From NCBI GenBank assembly GCA_964020155.1, contig OZ026570.1, positions 1,728,221 through 1,792,220 on the forward strand: a DNA stretch of 64,000 nucleotides, read 5' to 3'. Positions within the stretch are counted from its first letter, which is position 1, and each line of letters begins with the position of its first letter. The position numbers and the translations under genes were made by a program. This document shows positions 42,931-53,210 of the stretch, piece after piece. This DNA is from Chondrilla cf. caribensis (taxonomy: Eukaryota; Porifera; Demospongiae; Chondrillida; Chondrillidae). The notes beneath the pieces were generated by a model. That model made no database searches and was not told the origin of the DNA. It saw only the letters and a list, made by a program, of their open reading frames with translations.

Positions 42931-45900
42931 CTACATATTTAGAACAAATCTGGCAATCTTGGGCATTTCCAAACTCTTCAAAATCATGTCACTCTTTTCA
43001 TCCTCATTCAAGTTTTCAAGATTCTCTTCCTCTCTGATCCAAACCCTATGCAAATCAAGCTTTGTGCATATTGTTAAAAAGTGCTTTTCGTCTTCAATTC
43101 CCTCTCCACATAATTTGCAAATTCTATCATCCCTCTTATTTCCTCTCCATCTACCCATCTCCACTTCCAATTTACAACACCCTGCCCTTAATTCAGCCCC
43201 TAATCTCCTACAGGATCTATCCTCTATGTATACAATCCCTCCCCTGCCTTCTCCATGTCTATCTCCGCACTCTATCAACTCCCTCCTCCACCATTCTAAT
43301 TTACTTTTGTTTTTAACTGCTTCACCCCATTCACCTCTAACAGCTCTCCAAATACTAGATCTTACCATCGAATCAACTTGATAATTATTCAATCCCTCGA
43401 ATAACTTTGCTCTTATCTCATGTTCTTCTACCCCAAACCATGATGCAAATTTCCTAATCCCTATTCCCCAATCACTATCTTCCCAAGTCGATCTAACTAT
43501 TTTCTTTATCAGTCTGTTATCTCCCATTCTTTCAATCTTCATCCACAATCTGAAGGCCCGTAACTGAATCTCCCACCTAATTGGCAACCATCCTGCTTCT
43601 AGTTCTAAAGCTGTAATTGGAAATTTTGAATGTACTCCCAAGAAATTTCGAATCGCTGTCAATTGTACTCTTTCTAATTGTTTACCATGCTTTCCCATTA
43701 ACCCCCACACTTCACACCCATACATCATACTTGGTAGAACTAGACTCGGGAATAATTTGGAAAATGACCTCCATCCTATCTGTCCTATTTGTCTTTTCAT
43801 TCTTATTACCTCGTATAAAGCCTTCCTTCCCTTATTCAATGCCTCACTAATCATTGCTTTGTCTTCTAAGAATTCATTCAATATTACCCCAAGATATTTG
43901 TAAGATTGTGTTGTCTGAATTATTTGTTCTCCAATTTTGAAGACACATCTGGTTCGTTCTGTCTTTTTCCTTCTAAAATGTATTACATTACATTTCTCAA
44001 CATTCACTTTCAGATCACAAACCTTACACCACTCATTAACCACATCAAAAGCTTTATTCAAATTATCATCACTATCAGCAAAAATTGCAAGGTCATCTGC
44101 ATATAATAGCCCTGGTACTTTTGTAACTTCATCCACTTTAACACCAAGCCCATTATCTTTTAAAAGTTGCGGTAATTCATTTATATACAAACTAAACAAC
44201 AAGGGAGATAGTACGCATCCTTGGCGTAGGCCAGATTGTACACAAAAAGACTTCCCACATTCCTCCCCAAGCTTCACAGTACATTTCACGTCTTCATAAA
44301 TCGATTGCATACATTCTAACAATTTGCCTTTGATTCCCATTTTCCCCAACTTATCCCATAATTTGTCTCTGTTGACTGAATCATATGCCTTCTGTAAATC
44401 AATAAAGCCACACCTTAGACCATCCCCTACTTTCGAGTACTTTGATCCCAGCAACGATAACATCAGAATATTATCTACACACCCCCTACCCTTTCTAAAA
44501 CCATTCTGTTCCTCACATAATAACCCATTTGATTCTGCTACCTCAATGAGCCTATTTCTCACAACTGTACAGAATATCTTATATACAACGGAAAGTACAC
44601 TAATACCTCTAAATTTTCTAGGGTCTGGCACACCTTTTGAAGTCCCCTTAGGAATTGGCACAATGTAACCATTTCTCCAGGCATTGGGAATCTGATCTAA
44701 CTCTAAACACTTCTCAAAAAACTTGAAGATGAAATCTGTTACTACCCCATTTTTTACCCATTTTCCTATAATCAAATCTTGCCCTGGAGCCGCATTCAGA
44801 CGCACGTCTCTAATAGCTTTCTCTACCTCCTCTTTATCTAGTGACCTATCTAACTCATCAAATTTTCCACTACTACCACCTGTTACATCTAATTCAGAAT
44901 CTGTGTCTCTTGTATTATTTTGATCGTCTTGATTATTCAGCAGCTCATTGAAATGACTCGTCCAAATATCAAAAACCTTGTCCTTACCTTCAATTAAGTT
45001 GCCCCTGCAATCTACTACCTTATTAAAATCCACCTTATATTTATCATTACCCATAAGCCCCTTGACCTTCTTCCACCATTTACTAGGATTTCTCCCCTCC
45101 AATTCATCTAGTTGAGCACATAGATCCTTCTCGAAAGCATGTTTAGCCTTTTCAACCTCCCTCTTATATTCATTTCTACTTTGTATATACTTCCTCCTTT
45201 CAATTTTCCCTTTTAGCCATTTTCTTTCCGCACCATGGAATTCTTTCCTCAACCTCCACAAATCTCTATTAAACCAAGGTTTACTCTTCCTCAACCTTCT
45301 CTTGCTAATTGGCTTAATTGGTTTGTGTTCCAAGCACTCAAAAACAGACCCACAAAACTCCTCATACATTTCATCAATGTTAATAGTACCCATGTTATTT
45401 CCTAACTTATTTTCCAAATTCTTCAGTTTAGGTTGCAGTTGTTCCAAATATTCTTCCTCATTATTGTTTGGATAGGTCCAGATTATCTTGTTCATAGAGT
45501 TTTCATCATCCAAAGACTCATTCCTATCTACAACACTATCTGAAACTACGATGGCCCATCTTAGAAGTGAATGATCAGGCTTCCTAGTTAGGATATCTCT
45601 ATTGCTAATTTCACAGAAATCATTCATTGTTACTACCTCGAAATTCTTCAAATCATTCATGTTATCTATCTGTGTAATGCAATAATCTACTACAGATTTT
45701 CCTCTCCCTGAAATACATGTAAAATTGTTGTAGTTGTCATTTCCTCTCCCATTCAACATACACAAATTATGATCCTGCATTAATTCCATTAATAACTGCC
45801 CACTGTAATTCTTAACCAAATCAACAACCTTTCGTTCCTGCACAATCTCTACCCCAAAATCTGCAACCACACTTTCTTGAGAGCTCCCACATCTCCCATT

Positions 45901-46689
45901 GAAATCCCCACACAAAATAATCCTTCCCATTTCCTTATAGTTCAAAATTTGTTCCCCTATTCTTTCATAAATTTCCTCTACATTAACATTCCGACCTGAT
46001 AGTTCTGGAGGAATGTAGCATATACATAAAAACAAACCCTCTCCTATGAGTTGATCATCTTTTTTCTTAAGCTCCACCCACAAAACATCTTCAATCGAAT
46101 CATCTATCACCACCATTTCGAAACCTTGCTCCACTAGACTCTCTCTTACAAATACTCCAACTCCCCCCGAACCCCTTACAGCCCTATCATCTAATGATGT
46201 TCTGTTCCTGCCAATCCATGTATATCCCGGTAGGAAAGCACTCTCTCCTAGTCCTAGCCATGTCTCTGTCAATACTAGCAGGTCAGGGTTATAGTAATCT
46301 ACCACCGCCTGTCTATAATCATCCTCAATTACCCCACGGACCTTATTGTCACCCTTAATCCTAGTATTTGACCACCCTTCCACATTCCAACATATAACAT
46401 CAATGTAATCCTTATTGCTAATATCTACTGTAACATTTTTTCTCCTTTTGCAATATTTGGCTCTAGAGCCTACACTATCAAGCCTATTATTCATGATATT
46501 CTGACCTAATTTCTTACTAAAGTCACTACAGCCTCCATTAATCATCTTTGTATTACCTACTAACTCCCCATGCCTAGCTTCCCCTATATCCATTAGGTCT
46601 TCACCCCCCTCCCCATGGGGCTTCTTCCCCTCTTCGGTATCACTCTGACTCTGGCATTTCCTAAAAAAGGCATCGATTGTAGCTCCCAA
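42931..46689 (-). CDS. LINE ORF2: AP-type endonuclease plus reverse transcriptase
   Basis: 1252 residues without interruption. The exonuclease-endonuclease-phosphatase domain spans about 94-382 with its catalytic set: N102 (VICWNVEGW), E142 (LTETWLG), D262/N264 (LCGDFNGR), S332/D335 (SVVDYCI) and D372/H373 (KPDHSLL). Reverse transcriptase spans about 670-940: PIPKGTSKG, NGFRKGRGCVDN, first catalytic D764 in FIDLQKAYDS, SGLRQGCVLSPLLFSLYIN, and YADD at 863-866. A C-terminal CCHC knuckle (C1191, C1194, H1203, C1208) follows. The protein would nick target DNA and prime reverse transcription on it. It overlaps ORF1 by 97 nt in another frame, so translation probably uses reinitiation or frameshifting. 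All catalytic residues are present. Confidence 0.93.
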   Translation of the reverse strand: MGATIDAFFRKCQSQSDTEEGKKPHGEGGEDLMDIGEARHGELVGNTKMINGGCSDFSKKLGQNIMNNRLDSVGSRAKYCKRRKNVTVDISNKDYIDVICWNVEGWSNTRIKGDNKVRGVIEDDYRQAVVDYYNPDLLVLTETWLGLGESAFLPGYTWIGRNRTSLDDRAVRGSGGVGVFVRESLVEQGFEMVVIDDSIEDVLWVELKKKDDQLIGEGLFLCICYIPPELSGRNVNVEEIYERIGEQILNYKEMGRIILCGDFNGRCGSSQESVVADFGVEIVQERKVVDLVKNYSGQLLMELMQDHNLCMLNGRGNDNYNNFTCISGRGKSVVDYCITQIDNMNDLKNFEVVTMNDFCEISNRDILTRKPDHSLLRWAIVVSDSVVDRNESLDDENSMNKIIWTYPNNNEEEYLEQLQPKLKNLENKLGNNMGTINIDEMYEEFCGSVFECLEHKPIKPISKRRLRKSKPWFNRDLWRLRKEFHGAERKWLKGKIERRKYIQSRNEYKREVEKAKHAFEKDLCAQLDELEGRNPSKWWKKVKGLMGNDKYKVDFNKVVDCRGNLIEGKDKVFDIWTSHFNELLNNQDDQNNTRDTDSELDVTGGSSGKFDELDRSLDKEEVEKAIRDVRLNAAPGQDLIIGKWVKNGVVTDFIFKFFEKCLELDQIPNAWRNGYIVPIPKGTSKGVPDPRKFRGISVLSVVYKIFCTVVRNRLIEVAESNGLLCEEQNGFRKGRGCVDNILMLSLLGSKYSKVGDGLRCGFIDLQKAYDSVNRDKLWDKLGKMGIKGKLLECMQSIYEDVKCTVKLGEECGKSFCVQSGLRQGCVLSPLLFSLYINELPQLLKDNGLGVKVDEVTKVPGLLYADDLAIFADSDDNLNKAFDVVNEWCKVCDLKVNVEKCNVIHFRRKKTERTRCVFKIGEQIIQTTQSYKYLGVILNEFLEDKAMISEALNKGRKALYEVIRMKRQIGQIGWRSFSKLFPSLVLPSMMYGCEVWGLMGKHGKQLERVQLTAIRNFLGVHSKFPITALELEAGWLPIRWEIQLRAFRLWMKIERMGDNRLIKKIVRSTWEDSDWGIGIRKFASWFGVEEHEIRAKLFEGLNNYQVDSMVRSSIWRAVRGEWGEAVKNKSKLEWWRRELIECGDRHGEGRGGIVYIEDRSCRRLGAELRAGCCKLEVEMGRWRGNKRDDRICKLCGEGIEDEKHFLTICTKLDLHRVWIREEENLENLNEDEKSDMILKSLEMPKIARFVLNM

Positions 46690-48188
46690 TGTTCCCAGTC
46701 ACATTTTAAGGTCAGTTCCTGAAGGATTCTCTCTTCACCCTCTATCCAGAACCACCACTTAACTCCCTTCTCATTGTTAAATTCCACTCTCCTCACATTT
46801 ATCTCACCCTTTGACCCTACTATTTTTTCTATCTCTCTTGTCACAGACTCTACTGTTACAGACCTTCTTGTCCCCCATACCTTCCGTCTCTTAATGTAGT
46901 GGCTCCCTGGGTTATATCCATTCCTCCTTGCATCATGGCTTCTGCGTTCGACTATCCTAGTTTCCACTTCCTTACTTCTTTCCGGTTTCTTCTGAATCTG
47001 CTCATTGATTCCTCTTTCAGACTCCTCACTGGTACCCTTACTGAGACTGCCATTAGTGCTCACCAAAGTCTGCAAACCATCTGTACTGTGCGGAACAGCC
47101 TGAACATTCTGTAACTTACCATGTAACTCACCTCTCCCTTTTCGAACCTCTGTACATTCAACTTCAGCTGCACGCACGGATGACTTATGGCCAGATGGAA
47201 CATTCATACTCTTGGAGAGCTGGGGCGATATTGGGCCGGCCTCCGATCTAGGTACCTCCCCTTCACCAGTGCTATCTTCCTCTACCCTACCTTTGTGGGC
47301 CTTTTCTAACTGCTTCAATCTAAATTCCAACATCTCATTTACTCTACGTTGCTTAACTAACTCATTTTCCAAGGCCGCTACACGCCTTTCCATCCTCAGC
47401 AGATTATCATCAGTGAGGACTGTGACGCCAGGCTCCGCAACACTAGGGCTAACACCTTCACCATTGTACTGTCTGGAGCTTGCCAGCAGGCCAAAGTCGG
47501 ACAGATCCGCATGAGTCCCACACCCAGTAGGTCCCTTACCTAGGACATCCTCAGATAGCTCCGTGGACACCCTGGTACTCGTCCCTGACTGGTTGGCTGT
47601 CTCCTCCTGTAAGCTAGGCTCAGTGTCTGCTGGCCCATCTCTATACTCCGGATCCAGTGTGCCCAATCCCCGGTCAGCCTCAGGTTCCCCCCGGACCGCA
47701 CAGGAATTTAGTGAATTTTGCCTCTGCACTGGCATTGTCACAGCCTGCCTTATCAAATTCTGCCTCAGGACCAGCGCTTTCCCTAGTAGGTCTCCTCCTA
47801 CCACTCTAATAGAGTGCTTCCATTTTCTTGCCTTCCCCTTCCCGCCTTCTCTCTCAAACTCTATAGGGGAGACCCAGTCATTACCCCATCTGACACACTT
47901 ACTGCGCCCATCCTCTAGCTTCTCCCAGCACAACCTCCCCCGCGCCGAGCCACAAACTACGTAACACCATTCGTCCGAGTCCTCGTCATCGGCATCTCCC
48001 TCCTCCGATAGAGAATCCCGCGATAAATCAGCTTCCATGAAATTGCCATCGATTCTTCCATCTTCTGTGCTCATATCCGCATTAAAAAGGCTACGCGTAA
48101 GATCAGTTGCTAATTGTGGTTCGTAATCGCCCTGCAGATCTTCCAAAATCTCTTGCTCTACGTACGAAGCCGCCATCTTTCCCGCCAT
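46593..48188 (-). CDS. LINE ORF1: SAND domain plus coiled coil protein
   Basis: 531 residues. An acidic N-terminus (about 50-73) precedes a segment at 74-146 that matches the SAND domain: VVCGSARGRLCWEKL, KCVRWGNDWVSPIEFEREGG and then KARKWKHSIRVVGG, where the last is the counterpart of the SAND K-D-W-K core. Residues about 258-300 form a heptad-rich coiled coil (LLRMERRVAALENELVKQRR), as in trimeric ORF1 proteins. The middle is low-complexity and polar. The C-terminus (about 440-520) is a basic/aromatic globular region that could bind nucleic acid. ORF1 proteins coat LINE RNA; a SAND domain would add sequence-specific or chromatin DNA binding. SAND is normally found in AIRE, DEAF1 and SP100-type nuclear factors. 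ATG 48188 is the first start in frame. Confidence 0.85.
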   Translation of the reverse strand: MAGKMAASYVEQEILEDLQGDYEPQLATDLTRSLFNADMSTEDGRIDGNFMEADLSRDSLSEEGDADDEDSDEWCYVVCGSARGRLCWEKLEDGRSKCVRWGNDWVSPIEFEREGGKGKARKWKHSIRVVGGDLLGKALVLRQNLIRQAVTMPVQRQNSLNSCAVRGEPEADRGLGTLDPEYRDGPADTEPSLQEETANQSGTSTRVSTELSEDVLGKGPTGCGTHADLSDFGLLASSRQYNGEGVSPSVAEPGVTVLTDDNLLRMERRVAALENELVKQRRVNEMLEFRLKQLEKAHKGRVEEDSTGEGEVPRSEAGPISPQLSKSMNVPSGHKSSVRAAEVECTEVRKGRGELHGKLQNVQAVPHSTDGLQTLVSTNGSLSKGTSEESERGINEQIQKKPERSKEVETRIVERRSHDARRNGYNPGSHYIKRRKVWGTRRSVTVESVTREIEKIVGSKGEINVRRVEFNNEKGVKWWFWIEGEERILQELTLKCDWEHWELQSMPFLGNARVRVIPKRGRSPMGRGVKT

Positions 48189-48223
48189 CGATATGTCTGA
48201 TATACACTTTTCGATATGCCGAT

Positions 48224-48648
48224 ATACACTTTTCTACAATGTACATATTAATATTATTCATGTCAATCCAGATATCTGTGATGGTTAGTCTACTGTGCCT
48301 TTTCATAACCTAATGGTAATTATGCAAACAAACTTGATATATATATATATTTCCACACCGGAAGCGTAGGCGGGCAGGCGGCCGACTCGCAAGTGTGGGG
48401 CTCGCTTAGGCTCGCCCCAATTATGTCATAGGTCAAGTTACCACATACCATATCACAACAGAGGTTTCTTAACATCCTTAATTAATTGATAGCATGGATC
48501 AGACCTGCAAACTGTACATTAGGTATCATGGCTCATACACTTTTCTACAATGTACATATTAATATTATTCATGTCAATCCAGATATCTGTGATGGTTAGT
48601 CTACTGTGCCTTTTCATAACCTAATGGTAATTATGCAAACAAACTTGA
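48224..48648. repeat. 114-bp exact direct repeats flanking a 197-bp segment
   Basis: 48224-48337 and 48535-48648 are identical by eye over 114 bp. The segment between them (48338-48534) starts with (TA)n, then CCACACCGGAAG and GTGTGGGGCTCGCTTAGGCT, the repeat also seen at 41457-41516. Either a short element inserted with an unusually long target duplication, or a local duplication enclosed the repeat. Perfect identity implies recent origin. Confidence 0.85.
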
Positions 48649-48858
48649 CAATGAAAAAAATCATAACAGGGTGTACTTTCAAATACATTTATAATGCATC
48701 ATGCACTACCAACCATGCATTAGTTACTAGAATTGAAGCATGAAGTAGAATTGAATATTATTTAGAATCAGTAACAACGATAAAGAAAAATGACGCATTG
48801 AACTGGGTTATGCTACTAGTGTGATATACTGTTCAAAGTATTTATTAAATGCAAAACA

Positions 48859-49443
48859 CTACTCCGCCAGTGGTCCGTTCATGTAGTTCAAAGGGTGAAC
48901 TTCATCATCAGTATCTGTGTAATAGAAAAACACTGCATCCATAATCTCCTCGTGGTTAACCCTTCCAGACTTTTTGATATCCATGCAATCAAAACAGGCA
49001 GTAGCTTTATCAAGGCCTAAAAGCTTGCCAGCGACTTTCACATAACCATCCTTGGAGACGTAGCCCTTGTTTTGTGTGTCCATCCTTGTCAGAGCCTTTT
49101 TGGCCATATCGTTCGCAAATTGTCTGAAACGCGGTTCTTTCACTACCTTCCACATGTTATCGACAAAGTTCGCCTCAGATAAACGGTAATCATCGGGAAC
49201 ATCTTTACCGCCGTTGTAAATTTCAATCCACACCTTACGCTGTTGTTGGCGCTCACTCTCAATATCGAGGTCGGGGAAGGCTGATAGTCTAAGCTGAAGA
49301 AAACTGTCCAAGTCGGAATATGTCAGATAACCGTCTTTGTCGAGGTCCATCTGACGAAAAATTGTCTTCATTTTCCTAGTCCAGTGTTTGGGGTGGTTTG
49401 CTGCCATGATAGTATGATACTCGCTAAATGTTTCAAAGATCAA
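48859..49443 (-). CDS. EF-hand protein, sarcoplasmic calcium-binding / photoprotein superfamily
   Basis: A single-exon frame of 194 residues. The first ATG is at 49443, but Met13 (49407, MAANHPKHW) is the more usual start for this family. EF-hand loop 1 at 33-44 (DLDKDGYLTYSD) is canonical except for Asp in the last position. Loop 3 at 122-133 (DTQNKGYVSKDG) lacks the closing acidic residue. Loop 4 at 155-166 (DIKKSGRVNHEE) has Lys at position 3 and Ser at 5. The second hand is degenerate. The C-terminus (FFYYTDTDD then NGPLAE) resembles sarcoplasmic calcium-binding proteins and calexcitins; the terminal proline of aequorin is absent. Role: cytosolic calcium buffer or sensor. AATAAA on the minus strand lies about 15 nt past the stop. 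Confidence 0.85.
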   Translation of the reverse strand: MIFETFSEYHTIMAANHPKHWTRKMKTIFRQMDLDKDGYLTYSDLDSFLQLRLSAFPDLDIESERQQQRKVWIEIYNGGKDVPDDYRLSEANFVDNMWKVVKEPRFRQFANDMAKKALTRMDTQNKGYVSKDGYVKVAGKLLGLDKATACFDCMDIKKSGRVNHEEIMDAVFFYYTDTDDEVHPLNYMNGPLAE

Positions 49444-49700
49444 AAGGTAGCCTTTGGACGAGACTCGTCACTCTCTTCTAGCTTCTCGGAATTTTCCCTA
49501 CTGCGCATGCGTACTGTATTCAAACTTGTTGAAACCTGTTTCATATTATTGCATCATCGTAAGTCATGTGGTTAGTCACATGATAATGACGTCATACTTC
49601 TGTTTCATGTCGCCGTGTTCTCGATCCCTTCTATATAAGGAGATCCGTTACGGAGGAGTCTGCTACAAAAGTAAATCTATGTTATTGTGTGTGCGTGCGT
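49444..49700 (+). promoter_or_regulatory. CRE plus TATA promoter-like region
   Basis: TGACGTCA (cAMP response element consensus) at 49587-49594 is followed 35 bp later by TCTATATAAGG at 49629-49639, a strong TATA box on the plus strand. An upstream TCACATG E-box-like site also occurs. The predicted start is near 49665, but no convincing coding exon follows before the LINE relic. It could also serve the EF-hand gene, whose start lies 180 bp away on the other strand. Confidence 0.45.
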
Positions 49701-49899
49701 ACACGTGTTATAATTTGGGTGTGCCCATGCACACACACATACTTCCTCTTTTCTGTGTTTGCTCGACAGAGCAATACAGGCCACAGTCATGTAGGTCCCT
49801 TTGGTTTTGCTTGGCAGTATTTTGAGTGCATCTGATATCCCTGTTTCTTGAATGATTTCTTACAGTTGCTGCATGCATAACTGACTGTGCTGTTGGACT

Positions 49900-52800
49900 A
49901 TGCTTCTGTAATTGGTGGTTAGTGAGACCAGCTTTGGAGAGGGAAACAATCTTCCAGCTCCTGATTCAGTTCATCTGCTGCTAACTTCGCTACCCCGCTC
50001 CATGCTTCCCTTTGTGAAGCTGTTTGTCTCCAGTCAGTTAGGAGGTGGTATCTTTGGAGGTCATCTTGGATCACATCACACCATCAAATGGTAATTGGGA
50101 GTTGTCCATTTTTTCCATGTGTCCTAGCCACCTTAGACATCGCTCCATGATCAACACTTCGGTTCTTGCTATTCCAGCACGTGTTCGCCTCTCAGTGTTC
50201 CTAATGTTGTCCCAACGGGATACACCTGGAATCACTCTCAAGCAGCCTGTAATGAAGCCTTGTAGGCGAGCAATGTGAGCAGATAGAGGAACCCATGTTT
50301 CACTGCCATACAACAGAGTGGAAAGGATCACAGATTTGAAGAGGCGCAGCTTGGTATGGGCCTTCAATCGTCTTTGACTCCAACAGACTTTGTATAGAGG
50401 CTTCGGAATGTGTTGGATGCTTTGCTGATCCTTAGACTGATCTCAAGGTCAAGAATACAATCATGTGCTATTGTGCTTCCCAAGTATTCAAAGTGTTCCA
50501 CCACTGCTATGGGCTCAGATGCCTCGCTAAGCTGGACAGGTCTGGGTGTATTTGTTGGGGAGCTTGATAGACAGATAGCTAGGATCTTGGCCTTCTTGGT
50601 GTTGATGCACATCCCCATGCCGGAGCAGGTGATGTGTAGTGTGGAAAGAACGTCCTCTAAGGTGTCCATAGAGTCAGCGATGAGTGCCATGTCATCAGCA
50701 TACTCTAAGTCACTCATAGAGACCTGGTTCTTCATTTTCCTTCTGCTTCCCACCAGAGGATCTCTGATGTTGTACAAAACTCTAAACCGACATCAGGATG
50801 ACGGGCTAGGGTGGCAGCAATTATGGCATCAAAGAAGAGGTTGGAAAGCACTGGTGCTAAGACATCACCCTGACGCACACCACCCTGACGCACACCAGTG
50901 CTGATGATAAACTCTTTTGATGTCTGGCCATATGCCCTTATATAGCACCCTTGCATGGTGTTGTGATGAAGGACTCTGAGGATCCGGATCAGTTTACTTG
51001 GCAGTTGGTACTTGGACTCAATAACTGACCAAAGTGCTTCGCAGTTTACGGAGTCATAGGCCCTTCTCAGATCTACAAATGAAAGGAACAGTGGAGTATG
51101 AAACTCTCTTGCCTACTCTGCCAGGATTCTCAGATTGAAGATCTGGTTGACACAGTCCCTGCCCTTTTGAAAACCACACTGGTTTTCCCTTAGTAGGTGG
51201 TTGACCATCTTGGAAATTCTTGTTTGAAGGACCTTACAGAAGACCTTTCCTGGGACACTGAGGAGTGCAATACCTCTGAGTCAGTAGTTGTCACAGTCCT
51301 GGAAAGATCCTTTCTTCTGCAGTGGGATGGTAAGCTGCTTTGCCCAGTCTTCAGGAACAGATTCTTCCTGCCATACCACAGAGATCAGGTTCAGTAGCCA
51401 TTGGACAACAACATTGCCTCCCAACTTCAGTAGCTCAGCACTGATGTTATCTGCACCTGGAGCTTTGTTGTTTTCATCATTTTTACTGCAGACTTGATCT
51501 CTTCTTCATCTGGACATCTAGTGTGTGACTCAACATCATCATCATGATGAACTACTGGATTCAATTGTGCCACAGAACTGGCAATGGTACCAACAATGGT
51601 GGTAGAAACATTACTGAGTTGTGAGAAATAGCCATGCCAATGATCAAGCATATCAGTAGTGCTAGTTAGGAGAGTTTGATTACTTGACAAAAGTGCTTCA
51701 TTTGTTTTAAGATTCTGTTTGTTTTTTAGGAGTTTTAGATCCCTAACTAATGAACCACCACTACCATTCTTAACAGCTCTTTCATGCATCTCTTCCGCTT
51801 CCACTGCTTTAGCTTCCCAACATTCATCCCTTGCCTTATCAGCACATTTCCTTGACAGATCTTTCAGCCTCATATATTGTTCCTTGAAACTCATTGGGTG
51901 ACTGTTGTCTGGGGATTTGGACCATTTCATCCATAAATCTTGCTTTTTCCTAGACGTCGCGCACACCTCATCAGTCACCCAATCTTTCTCCTCTTTCAGA
52001 GGTATTGTTGGTAAACAGCTTTGTGCCTTATGAAGGGAGTCCTTAGAAGTATTCCAATTTGCAATCTTTCTCCACTTCACCAGGAGGGTCTTGTTTCAGC
52101 TCCTCTGTTAGCACTTTTCTAAAGGTGTCAACCTGCTCAGGCATCAAAAGACTAGGGTTAAGTTGGTACTTTGCGAAAGGCTGAAGAGTCTTTCTCTTGA
52201 CCTTAAGTTCAGTCTCACTTTAGATACAACCAGTCTATGGTCAGATTGGAGACAAGTACTACGAAACACACTGGTGTCTAGAACACTTGACCTAAACTTT
52301 GGTCCACAACTACATAATCAAGAAGATGGCCCTGATGACCCATCTGTGCAGGGTGAAACCATGTCAGTTGGTGGCAAGGGCGATGCTTGAAAAGGTGGTA
52401 GTCAGCACTAACCCATTCAGAGCACAGAAATAGAGCAGTTGTTCACCATTTCTGTTTAGCTCAGCTGGACCAAATCTACCTAAGGTACCTCTCCAAGTGC
52501 TGCATAGCATGCATCATTTCCAACTCTGGCATTGAAATCACCTACAACAAGCAACATGTCCTGTTTAGACACTCTTGCAATCTCTGATTGTAGACTGTCA
52601 CAGTGGTAGAAAGACTCTGTATCAGCTTCATTACCATGTTCATTTGTGTGAGCATAGACAGCAATGCCAGTGTACAACTTAATACGAGTTCATAAGATCC
52701 TTTCAGAGACAGGGACGAATTTGGAATGAGCAGTCTGCCATGCAGTTGTAGCTCTTTTACTAAGCACCAGAGCAACACCTCTGCATCTATTGTGACGATC

Positions 52801-53150
52801 TTCAGGTGCCATGCCCGAGAACATGATGGTGGAATCATCCATCCTGGAAATGCCATGACCTGGCCACCTCACTTCTGAGAGAGCAAGCACATCGATGGAT
52901 TTTTCCTTCATGGTATGCAGAACCTCACATAAATGTCCATTCTGCCTAGAAGGATTGCCAAGCGAGCGAACATTCCAGCAACGTATACATTCGGATGCGG
53001 TGACTAGGGGTTAAAAGATTGCCTGACGACACTTTATTCTTATTTACTAACTGCAGTTTTTTAGATCCATCCGTAGACATGATAGCAAGATCTGTGAACT
53101 GATCAGGCTCACGAGTCCAGATGTTGACTATGTTACCAGGGCCATCACGC
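49900..53150 (-). mobile_element. RTE-like LINE relic
   Basis: Minus-strand frames in order along about 3.2 kb: a start WNVRSLGNP near 52965, LALSEVRWPGHGISRMDDS, AVYAHTNEHGNEADT, LLVVGDFNARVGND (endonuclease), a linker with EEKDWVTDEVCATSRKKQDL, RT blocks near 51.0-51.5 kb (GADNISAEL-like, QGGVRQGDVLAP), LEYADDMALIADSMDT, FEYLGSTIAHD and TLLYGSETWVPLSAHIARLQ. Stops and frameshifts break it into at least seven pieces. The endonuclease and RT wording resembles RTE/BovB-type elements. It lies on the same strand as the open LINE but is a different family. Confidence 0.8.
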
Positions 53151-53170
53151 AGAGGTTGTCAACATTGACC

Positions 53171-53210
53171 CCCCCCACACACACACACACGTGTGTGTGT
53201 AAGTATATGT
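53171..53210. repeat. Short (CA)n/(GT)n inverted microsatellite
   Basis: C-rich then (CA)n immediately followed by (GT)n, so it forms a small perfect hairpin (ACACACACAC/GTGTGTGTGT). Confidence 0.8.

Larger units (their letters stand above)
42798..48190 (-). mobile_element. Non-LTR retrotransposon (LINE) with both ORFs open
   Basis: A two-ORF element on the minus strand: ORF1 at 48188-46593, ORF2 at 46689-42931, then a 3' UTR of about 90 bp and a (TAA)n-type tail (plus-strand (TTA)n at about 42798-42830). A tandem-repeat tail rather than poly(A) is typical of CR1/L2-like clades. The 5' border is unclear and no target duplication was identified. Both ORFs lack internal stops over 5.2 kb, which suggests a young copy. 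Clade assignment needs a phylogeny. Confidence 0.85.

Noticed and set aside
42959..47964. Numerous plus-strand frames opposite the LINE
   Set aside because: They are antisense to ORF1 and ORF2, which hold all recognisable motifs.
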